Positions 1-6,596 of a DNA stretch of 14,484 nucleotides are shown here, piece after piece (position 1 is the first letter of the stretch; the number at the start of each line of letters is the position of its first letter). The notes beneath the pieces were generated by a model. The model made no database searches. It saw only the letters and a program-made list of their open reading frames with translations, and was not told the DNA's origin. The DNA is from DATGMS01 sp040905145 (GTDB lineage: Bacteria; Bacteroidota; Bacteroidia; Cytophagales; Cyclobacteriaceae): positions 1-14,484 of the forward strand of contig JBBDSC010000233.1 in assembly GCA_040905145.1 (NCBI GenBank), written 5' to 3'. The position numbers were made by a program, and so were the translations under genes.

Positions 1-866
1 CGTACTTTGATAATATACGGTTGGGAAATGAAAATGCCACCTATGAAGACATGGTGCCGTCAGAAGTCAATACCGAAGGTTGGGGGCCGGATGTAGCCGA
101 AGTTGAAAGTTTAACCTTAATCAATGGCGTGACAAATAGGGCTGTAAATTCACTTGTCGGGGGGTTATTAAATACGGTTGCAAATAAAATTGTCGATGGG
201 GGAACCATCAACCGAAGATTATTGAAAACAGAAAGAGTAAGTATACGGGCCGAAATGGAGAAAGATTTCAAAGGCAGTGTTGAATTTGATCTGAAAGGTC
301 CTGAAAACAATGTATATATTGACAATCATGAACCATTTGCACTTTTTGGTGATGATAGTAATGGGAAGTATTACCATTCAGGTGGGCTTCCTTTGGGAGA
401 ATACACCCTAACCGTTACACCTTATTCGGCAAAAAAAGGAGATGGAAAGGCTGCGAGTCCCAAAACCATTAGATTCAGGGTTACTGACGAGAAAGTAGTG
501 GATAAATCCATTCCTACTGTGGAAAGCCTTACTTTGATTCAGGCAAATACCAACACTGATTGGGGAGAAATTTCTGATGGAGATAAGTTATATGCAAAAG
601 AACTTGACACCCACAAATTAACAATTAGAGCCAATTTAAGTTCTTCTTTTAAAGGACGGGTTTTGTTTGAACTCAGTGGTGACTTCGAGAGGACTTCTTT
701 CTCTAATTCAGCCCCATATGTCTTAAATAATTACCGCAATGGAAATTATACTTTTGGATCAGGACTTCATCGCGGGAATTACACCTTAAAAGTTACTCCT
801 TTTCTTGAAGAAGATGGCAAGGAGGTACAAGGGGTCTCATCTACAATCAAGTTTAGAATATTATAA
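1..866 (+). CDS. Secreted tandem Ig-like repeat protein, C-terminal part (5' truncated by window)
   Basis: The reading frame is open from base 3 with no stop upstream, so the TTG at 21 is not a real start and the gene enters from outside the window. The first visible residues, YFDNIRLGNE, resemble the end of a carbohydrate-binding or jelly-roll domain in Bacteroidota exported proteins. Two homologous units follow. Both start with VESLTLI, contain a pattern like FKGxVxFxL, then a Gly-Asn-Tyr stretch, then GxYTLxVTP, and end in TIRFRV or TIKFRI. The units cover roughly residues 28-160 and 167-281 counted from base 21, and look like beta-sandwich (Ig-like) domains. The protein ends right after the second unit, with no recognisable type IX secretion tail. 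It is probably a cell-surface or extracellular protein. The catalytic or binding domain, if any, lies upstream. No family name is assigned. Confidence 0.72.
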   Translation, partial: YFDNIRLGNENATYEDMVPSEVNTEGWGPDVAEVESLTLINGVTNRAVNSLVGGLLNTVANKIVDGGTINRRLLKTERVSIRAEMEKDFKGSVEFDLKGPENNVYIDNHEPFALFGDDSNGKYYHSGGLPLGEYTLTVTPYSAKKGDGKAASPKTIRFRVTDEKVVDKSIPTVESLTLIQANTNTDWGEISDGDKLYAKELDTHKLTIRANLSSSFKGRVLFELSGDFERTSFSNSAPYVLNNYRNGNYTFGSGLHRGNYTLKVTPFLEEDGKEVQGVSSTIKFRIL

Positions 867-984
867 AAGTGCTTGTGATTGTTCTTTACATCAATGGGCT
901 AATAATCAAAATCCCAAATGGAAGAAATTTCAAGTTCTAAATGAAGGACATCTAATTCAGATCCCTCGGAAAATTCAAGGATTG

Positions 985-1023
985 GCCAGAAGCATGAAAA
1001 TTGATCGTGCTTCTGGCTTTTTG
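985..1023 (+). terminator. Rho-independent terminator
   Basis: GCCAGAAGCA at 985-994 pairs perfectly over 10 bp with TGCTTCTGGC at 1008-1017, leaving a 13-base loop, and is followed immediately by a run of five T. It lies about 120 bases after the stop of the + strand repeat protein and before the convergent end of the methyltransferase. No comparable T-run exists on the other strand, so it serves the + strand gene. Confidence 0.88.
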
Positions 1024-1059
1024 CTGTTAAGTGATTCCCTGTTGTGTCTAAGTCACCAC

Positions 1060-1809
1060 TTAATCGGATTTTTTTCTGTCAGGAAAATAGTACATGGTAA
1101 TCGATTTTGTCATTCCAAAAAATTTCTCTTTGTATAATTCAGCTTCGGGAAATAATTTCTTCATTTTATTGACGGTAAGCAACGTTATCCCCATAACTCT
1201 TTCTCTTGCTCTTGTTTTGTTGTTTCCCTTTTGACGAAAATGAAACACCAAAAAAGCCCGAACGTTAACTGGAAAGAATTGAATAAATGGAAATCTAAAA
1301 TGTGGTTCGAAAAAGAAATGATAATTAGGTGTCTGTATGTAATAATTTTTAGCAACTCTCCGAAATTCTTCTGCCATTCTTCTTTGGCATGTAATATCCC
1401 CAACGTGCTCTATTACCGAGTTCGAAAATGCAATATCAAATTGTTGATCATTATATTCTGAAAGATCAAGTGCATTTCCTTGTACGCTTTCCAAATTTTC
1501 ACTTTTTTGTATGGGTGCTTTGACCAAATTCAAAAGAGTTATTTTGATTTTTTGGTCAAGCTTAAATCCAACCAATTTCCAATATTGTTCTGTACCTCCT
1601 ACATCCAATATATGAATGGTCTTACCATCCTGAGGCTTAACTTTTTCGAGAAGTGAAGTAAAATGTTTAGATCTTTTTCTCCTAAAGTTTATTTGCATGG
1701 ATCGTTGTAGACTCAAAGGTTTATCTTTTACTTGTTTGGTAGAAGTCATAATGATATTTGTTAAAGTGTGATTCTTTTTAATGTTAACCCAATTTTTACC
1801 CCAAGACAT
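1060..1809 (-). CDS. Class I SAM-dependent methyltransferase (Methyltransf_11-like)
   Basis: This 249-residue protein probably transfers a methyl group from S-adenosylmethionine, perhaps to a sugar of the polysaccharide made by this cluster. The glycine-rich SAM-binding motif I is ILDVGGTEQYWK at residues 67-78. The later motif FDIAFSNSVIEHVGD at 124-138 is typical of Methyltransf_11 enzymes, where the VIEHV region follows the motif IV acidic residue. It is the last gene of the leftward cluster, 81 bp after GT26. The ATG at 1809 is preceded by a weak GAG-containing site. A second ATG at 1749 (residue 21) is possible, because the first 20 residues look non-conserved. The C-terminal third is rich in Phe and basic residues, with no obvious membrane segment. 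The substrate is not readable from sequence. The methyltransferase fold is certain; the role in polysaccharide modification is inferred from position. Confidence 0.85.
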   Translation of the reverse strand: MSWGKNWVNIKKNHTLTNIIMTSTKQVKDKPLSLQRSMQINFRRKRSKHFTSLLEKVKPQDGKTIHILDVGGTEQYWKLVGFKLDQKIKITLLNLVKAPIQKSENLESVQGNALDLSEYNDQQFDIAFSNSVIEHVGDITCQRRMAEEFRRVAKNYYIQTPNYHFFFEPHFRFPFIQFFPVNVRAFLVFHFRQKGNNKTRARERVMGITLLTVNKMKKLFPEAELYKEKFFGMTKSITMYYFPDRKKSD

Positions 1810-1890
1810 AATATCTCAGCAACATTGTTAATGAAACCCTGAATTCACTATATAACTTAACTTCAATTTTATATTGATCTTACTAAAAAA

Positions 1891-2652
1891 TTACTGAAGT
1901 CCTTTTTTGGCGGTGTAGTGTTTTAGCCTTTTAACAAAAATTTCTTTTACTAAACTGTAAAAAAAGTATGAATTGCATATCAAATACCTTTTGGATAATC
2001 GCAATGGATCCTGGAGAGTTCTTTCTAGCCATCTAAGCCCTAGCTTTTTCAAAGTTGAATTCAGTTTTACATCGCCAACGAAATATTCAAAGCTACCGCC
2101 TACACCCATAATTACCTTAGAATTCAGTCGGTCTTTGTAATCCAGTATGAATTTTTCTTTTCTAGGTGATCCAAAAGCTACAAACAAATAATCCGGCTTA
2201 AAATCTGCAATTAATTGAATTACTTTGTCTTCTTCTGTTTCTACTTCGTAATATCCATGTTGAATGCCTACTTTATCAATCAAGTCAGGATAATCATATT
2301 TGATTTTATGGACGACTTTTTTTAATAATTTTTCCGGCGAGCCTAGGAAAAATATCTTATGTCCTGATAGGTGAGCATCGTTGATTAGCTCAACCATTAA
2401 CTCGGCTCCAGATATTGCAGAGATTTTATTTCCGTTTACCAAAAACTCTCCAAAGGCCATGGATTGACCATCTGGTATTATATAGGTTCCTGATTGAAAA
2501 AGCTTTTTTAAGTGGATATCTTTGGAACCCTGGCGCAATTTCAGGGAATTTAAAGAAATAATTGTAGAAGTTTGATTGTTGGTGATCTTTTCTTTTAATT
2601 CCTCTATAAGTTTTCTTTTCCCATTTAAATATAAATCATAACCGAAAATCAT
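1891..2652 (-). CDS. WecG/TagA/CpsF family glycosyltransferase (GT26)
   Basis: GT26 enzymes add a sugar (typically N-acetyl-mannosamine or a related uronate) to a lipid-linked acceptor at the inner face of the membrane, during synthesis of enterobacterial common antigen, teichoic acid linkage units or exopolysaccharide. The 253 residues match the usual family length. The PDGQS motif at 60-64 carries the Asp that corresponds to the proposed catalytic base of TagA. SGAELM at 81-86 and FFLGSP at 101-106 mark the nucleotide-binding half. VAFGSPRKEKF at 158-168 is the conserved G-x-P-x-x-E motif, and GVGGSFEYFVGD followed by LGLRWLER at 183-211 is the family's C-terminal signature. A basic tail (KRYLICN onwards) probably contacts membrane. 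It lies between the deacetylase and methyltransferase genes in the same direction. Donor and acceptor cannot be told from sequence. Confidence 0.93.
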   Translation of the reverse strand: MIFGYDLYLNGKRKLIEELKEKITNNQTSTIISLNSLKLRQGSKDIHLKKLFQSGTYIIPDGQSMAFGEFLVNGNKISAISGAELMVELINDAHLSGHKIFFLGSPEKLLKKVVHKIKYDYPDLIDKVGIQHGYYEVETEEDKVIQLIADFKPDYLFVAFGSPRKEKFILDYKDRLNSKVIMGVGGSFEYFVGDVKLNSTLKKLGLRWLERTLQDPLRLSKRYLICNSYFFYSLVKEIFVKRLKHYTAKKGLQ

Positions 2653-2729
2653 GTTTTTATTTTTTTTTAATTCTTTAGGAATAAAATTTGACTACTGGCA
2701 AATAGCGGAGACACTTATTACATAAAGTA

Positions 2730-2820
2730 CAATAAATAATTACACATTTTGTTCTTGATTACCTCATTCCTGTTTCTCCTTAAGGAGAAATAATGATAAA
2801 GCTATGTGTAATATTTATTG
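2730..2820. repeat. 91-bp nested inverted repeat between polysaccharide genes
   Basis: The outer arms are CAATAAATAATTACACAT (2730-2747) and ATGTGTAATATTTATTG (2804-2820), complementary over 17 positions with one bulged base. The centre holds a perfect 18-bp palindrome, TTTCTCCTTAAGGAGAAA, at 2773-2790. The whole could fold as a long hairpin in RNA of either strand. It occupies most of the 197-bp gap between the deacetylase and GT26 genes. It has no T-run typical of a strong terminator. It may be a small palindromic mobile element or an internal attenuator or processing site. Confidence 0.7.
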
Positions 2821-2849
2821 GAATCGATACAAATGTCACCTTTCAAGCA

Positions 2850-3770
2850 CTAAATCTTATTATATTTTTTAAAAATAGATTTAGTATGCGTGGACCAAAC
2901 CCCGGTTACTCTACAAATATTTTCAGCGAGTGAGGCACCTTCTAAAAAAGCCAAGCGTGGTATAATGTATTTATTTTTTAAATCCTCCGGACTGCAGTAT
3001 TTTGGATGATTTCCAAAACCCAAATTATAATTCAACGATTTTAAAATCCGGAGCTCGCTCTCACTATATGATCCATTAGGAAAGGCAAATATATCGACCT
3101 CCTTGTTTAGCCAAGTTTCCAACTTCTGCTTGCTTATTGATAATTCATAGTGAATATGTTCATCATCACAATTTGGAAGAATGGGGTGAGAATGTGTGTG
3201 CCCCCCTATAGTGATAAAATCCGATTTCTCAATCTGCCGGATTTGTTCTATGCTCATGGTCTCCCTTGGGAGGTTTATTTTACTTTTGATTTCACTTACC
3301 AAATCAAGCCGGTCCTGATTGGGTACTTTTTTCAGATCGTTCGATGAGGGGTAAAAAAGTTTCTTCTTTTTTGCTTCCTTAACATAAGACCACCAGAAAA
3401 CCCCTTCCTCTGCTGCTTGAGTAGAGATAAATATAGTTACAGGAATTTTGAGCTTATTGGCGATATCTACAATGTTCGTTTCATTGGTAGCCCAACCATC
3501 ATCTACGGTCAATAAAATTGCTCCTTTAGGAAAAGGGAGCTTTTCTTCAATTATTTTCTTTAAATCGACAACACTGATAAATTCAAATTTCTTTTTTATC
3601 AGCCATTTTATTATAGTTTCAAACTCCTTTTTTGAGGGTCTGTGGAAGTATATTGATAAAATGAATTCCCCCTTCATTGCTCTTTTACGCGCTCTTCTAA
3701 CAAACCCAAAGAATATCAAAAGGCTTCCATAAAAAAAAGAAACAATATTTCTCATACTTAAACGCATCAT
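2850..3770 (-). CDS. Polysaccharide deacetylase, NodB/CE4 family, membrane-anchored
   Basis: Members of this family remove N- or O-acetyl groups from polysaccharides using a divalent metal. Motif 1 is TVDDGW near residue 90 (the second Asp binds metal), motif 2 is GGHTHSHP near residue 192 (the two metal-binding His), and motif 3 is FAFPNGSY near residue 227, in the place of the usual RxPY/PxG motif. A hydrophobic stretch, VSFFYGSLLIFFGF, close to the N-terminus followed by RRARKR suggests a membrane anchor with basic flank. The longest frame starts at a TTG (3806). I prefer the ATG at 3770, with 3767 and 3755 as alternatives, which keep the membrane segment. It lies between the GT4 and GT26 genes, so it probably de-acetylates the growing or exported polysaccharide, comparable in principle to IcaB or PgaB. 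The exact substrate is unknown. Confidence 0.88.
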   Translation of the reverse strand: MMRLSMRNIVSFFYGSLLIFFGFVRRARKRAMKGEFILSIYFHRPSKKEFETIIKWLIKKKFEFISVVDLKKIIEEKLPFPKGAILLTVDDGWATNETNIVDIANKLKIPVTIFISTQAAEEGVFWWSYVKEAKKKKLFYPSSNDLKKVPNQDRLDLVSEIKSKINLPRETMSIEQIRQIEKSDFITIGGHTHSHPILPNCDDEHIHYELSISKQKLETWLNKEVDIFAFPNGSYSESELRILKSLNYNLGFGNHPKYCSPEDLKNKYIIPRLAFLEGASLAENICRVTGVWSTHTKSIFKKYNKI

Positions 3771-3812
3771 GATGTTGTTAATGGATGTTGCTTGGGCACT
3801 TTCCAAAGATAC

Positions 3813-3882
3813 GGGTTAAAAATGGAACACGATGAAATTCCATCCCTGCTCAACTTTCCCAAACCTACTATGGGTTTAACCC
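3813..3882. repeat. Small nested inverted repeats upstream of deacetylase
   Basis: GGGTTAAA (3813-3820) is complementary to TTTAACCC (3875-3882). Inside lies ATGGAA (3822-3827) against TTCCAT (3838-3843), and GGGTTTAACCC (3872-3882) is itself palindromic. The block sits in the 218-bp gap between the GT4 gene and the chosen deacetylase start. The arms are short, so a regulatory role is only a possibility. Confidence 0.35.
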
Positions 3883-3988
3883 TCTTGAAGAAAAGTGGTT
3901 TCACAATCATTATCTTAGGCTATTTTAGAAAATTCTAAAAATTAAAATCCTGAACAGTTATTCAAGGGATGACAGAAGAATTAATTGT

Positions 3989-5026
3989 TTAAGATTTATT
4001 ACTACTACCGAAATACTTTAAATCTTCTTCATAATTATTATTCCTCAGCTGTTTTTCTTTAGGACAGACTTCATCATAAATTCTGATAATTTTACTAGAT
4101 ATGGATAAAGCGTCCAACCCCAAGGATCTAATTCTTTCAAAACCATTTGTCCGTCCTGCATTTTCTGAAAACTCTAAAGCCATTTGGATCTTGTCTGAAA
4201 AATCCTCCACTTCTAAAGACGCTGTATAACAACCCTTGGTATCGCCCAATATCCATTTAATATCGCCGACATCCGTGGCTACTATAGGGCAATTGCAGGC
4301 CATGGCTTCTTTTACAACATTGGGTGAGCCTTCCATGAAAGAAGGTACTACCAGCACATCAGCGGCATTCAGATACTGCGGTATCTGATCGTGAGGTATA
4401 GGGAAAGGATTTATTAATGCAATGTCTGATCGATTAAGAAAAGAAACAGCTTTTTGTGCTAACGAAAAATTCTTTACCGTTTTATTTTTACTCCCGAGAA
4501 AAAGCACTGTTTTTTGATTACTGGGCAATTTTAGTTTGATTTTATCAATTGGTCTTGGGTAAAAGAAATTAATATTTACTCCGTTAGGTACAATATGGGA
4601 TTTTCTTTTTAAAAAGACAAATTTTTCAATATTATGGGATTTGGAGATTATTCTATCTACAAAAGGTTGAATTAAAAAAGTGAGTGCGATTAAGCCTCTG
4701 CTCTTGAATTTAATTTTATTTTTTCCTAAATACACTCCCTGTGCATCGCTTCCCATTAAGGAGAGAACGATTGGTATGTTTTTGGCCGCCAAAACCGTAG
4801 CCCATCCAGAAAAAGTATAATGAGCATGAAGGAGATCATAATCATTTTGCTTAAGATGCGCTCTCAATCTTCTACTTGCTTTGAAGTATCCCCAAAACCC
4901 TTTGCCGATCAATGGAAAATATTCTATTTCAATACCTAATTCTTTCAAAGAATCTCCTTGCGCTTTTATAAAGGGGACTATTTCAAAATTCATGGAATTT
5001 CCACTACAGACGAATAAAACTTTCAT
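3989..5026 (-). CDS. Glycosyltransferase family 4 (GT-B fold)
   Basis: This is a retaining glycosyltransferase that would add one sugar of the repeat unit on the cytoplasmic face of the membrane. The 345 residues begin MKVLFVCSGNS, the usual first strand of a GT4 N-terminal domain. LLHAHYTFSGW near residue 65 is the conserved HxH region of the acceptor domain. The C-terminal nucleotide-sugar domain carries the E-x7-E signature, MEGSPNVVKEAMACNCPIV, near residues 230-248, followed by ATDVGDI. The length is close to the lower normal limit and no domain appears missing. It starts 34 bp after the polymerase stop, in the same direction, so the two are probably co-transcribed. Donor and linkage cannot be predicted. 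The C-terminal tail (SSNKS) is low-complexity and probably unimportant. Confidence 0.93.
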   Translation of the reverse strand: MKVLFVCSGNSMNFEIVPFIKAQGDSLKELGIEIEYFPLIGKGFWGYFKASRRLRAHLKQNDYDLLHAHYTFSGWATVLAAKNIPIVLSLMGSDAQGVYLGKNKIKFKSRGLIALTFLIQPFVDRIISKSHNIEKFVFLKRKSHIVPNGVNINFFYPRPIDKIKLKLPSNQKTVLFLGSKNKTVKNFSLAQKAVSFLNRSDIALINPFPIPHDQIPQYLNAADVLVVPSFMEGSPNVVKEAMACNCPIVATDVGDIKWILGDTKGCYTASLEVEDFSDKIQMALEFSENAGRTNGFERIRSLGLDALSISSKIIRIYDEVCPKEKQLRNNNYEEDLKYFGSSNKS

Positions 5027-5060
5027 ATGGTATAATTTTTAAAAAGGATGCTGAATTAAG

Positions 5061-6347
5061 TTAAGGGGTAGGAAGTTGAATTGGGATGATGCTGGGGCTT
5101 TGGCTTAATTTTCTTTTTTTGAGCAACTTAGGTCTTCGTCTATAGGCTCTGGAATGTTTTGTAGCTGAAAGCAATAGCATCATAAGTGGTCCATAAGTAA
5201 AAATACCAATAAACCTTCCCGGTATTAAGACTAATAAAAACATAGCTAACAGCGGGTAAAACAGCTGTTTACGACTAGGAGGAATTTTGCCATTTCCTAG
5301 CAGAAGATAATGACCAAAGAATATGGCAAACACCAGTAAACCAATTAAACCGGTGCTGTAAATAATCATATTGATATCACTATGTATTGGTCTTTCTCTC
5401 CCGAAGTATTTTTGTCCAAAGTAAGCAGTATCAAATAATTTAGTCCCAAAAAACAACTGAATCGGTTTTTGCGTCTTTTCAAGATGATCTATAAGGAATA
5501 AGGTTTCCAAATATCTGCCTTCATTTTCATAAGTGCCAATGTTTTGAATTCGCTCTCTTTCTGCCAATTGCGCATTTAACCTTTTTTCATACAGCGGATG
5601 GCTCAATATTAAACCCAGCACAAGAAAGAATAAGATCAATGCCATTTTGAAAATAATTCTTCTATTTAGTAAGGTATAAACGAGAATCCCTCCCAAAAGC
5701 ATGGCTAATGGGGTTCGCCTGGTGGAGATTAAAAGTATGATTATATTTATCCCTATTAAAGCTATGTCCAGTGATTTGATGTATGTTTTGTTGCTCTTAT
5801 TATTCAAAACATAATGAAATCCCATTAAAATAAGAATGGCAACAATATACATTCTGGAAGTTTCCAGGAATCCTGTGGTAAAACTGTTGCTGTAAGATGT
5901 TCCAATTTTGAATATATTCGCATATATAATATATACGGGTATAATCATGAGCATCAATCTGTTGTAAGGTTCATAGGCCTTGATAAAATCTGTATGCTGG
6001 GCCATATGCCTGCCAACCATCAGCATTGAAACAGAAATTATTATTGAAAGCGTGATTTTCCCTGATAGAATATAATCGCTTGTGTTCAGGATTAGCAGGG
6101 TCAAAAGGAAGACAACAAAAACAAGAAATATAAAATCCGACTTTTTTAAAACATTGTGTTGGATAATATAGATCAATATTAGGATAAGGGGGATAACATA
6201 TCTGATTGCCGCAAAAACTTTTTCATCTTTATAAAAACCGTCAAACATTGCATAAACAAGAAAGAACAGCATTAAAGAAAAAATAAAATGCTTTTGATGA
6301 AAAAGAAAGGAATAGATAAGGAGAAATGCTAAAGCAACAATGATCAT
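5061..6347 (-). CDS. O-antigen polymerase/ligase-like membrane protein (Wzy type)
   Basis: This 428-residue protein consists almost entirely of hydrophobic segments, about ten to twelve predicted by eye, starting MIIVALAFLLIYSFLFH. A larger hydrophilic loop, around residues 250-315 (from HPLYEKRL to YFGRERPIHSD), precedes the last membrane spans. That arrangement is typical of Wzy and O-antigen ligase proteins, which polymerise undecaprenyl-linked repeat units at the periplasmic face. The loop is rich in Arg and His, fitting the charged periplasmic loop that carries the active residues in WaaL/Wzy proteins. The C-terminus is basic (RRRPKLLKKRK), consistent with a cytoplasmic end. Primary sequence conservation in this family is very low, so the call rests on topology and on the position between Wzc and GT4. 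The alternative is another polytopic exopolysaccharide protein. The gap to wzc is 249 bp with no recognisable gene. Confidence 0.78.
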   Translation of the reverse strand: MIIVALAFLLIYSFLFHQKHFIFSLMLFFLVYAMFDGFYKDEKVFAAIRYVIPLILILIYIIQHNVLKKSDFIFLVFVVFLLTLLILNTSDYILSGKITLSIIISVSMLMVGRHMAQHTDFIKAYEPYNRLMLMIIPVYIIYANIFKIGTSYSNSFTTGFLETSRMYIVAILILMGFHYVLNNKSNKTYIKSLDIALIGINIIILLISTRRTPLAMLLGGILVYTLLNRRIIFKMALILFFLVLGLILSHPLYEKRLNAQLAERERIQNIGTYENEGRYLETLFLIDHLEKTQKPIQLFFGTKLFDTAYFGQKYFGRERPIHSDINMIIYSTGLIGLLVFAIFFGHYLLLGNGKIPPSRKQLFYPLLAMFLLVLIPGRFIGIFTYGPLMMLLLSATKHSRAYRRRPKLLKKRKLSQSPSIIPIQLPTP

Positions 6348-6596
6348 AAATCAAGTAAAGTCAATTCGCAATTATTATTTTCATAAAAGAAGGCTTTTTA
6401 TAAGGTTTTGTTCATGTTTTTAATCAATTACTTAAATTATTAAATAAAGTTTTCTTACAGCTTCGCCCGGTCAGTCCCATTCATGGAACTTAGCGGAATT
6501 ATAATTCACCCTCCTGGATTTTTAAGAGCTAAGGCAGCTGGTTTTTTAGAAATAGGTAATAATGCTTCCCAATAAAATAGTAATAGATGGCCGAGA

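Noticed and set aside
805..1137. 110-codon + strand frame overlapping the repeat protein end
   Set aside because: It overlaps a real gene, crosses a perfect terminator hairpin and enters the methyltransferase region antisense; its composition has no protein-like pattern.
6348..6596. Possible gene remnant between wzc and the polymerase gene
   Set aside because: A few codons on the - strand (KFHEWD region) look protein-like, but stops interrupt every frame and no family is recognisable.
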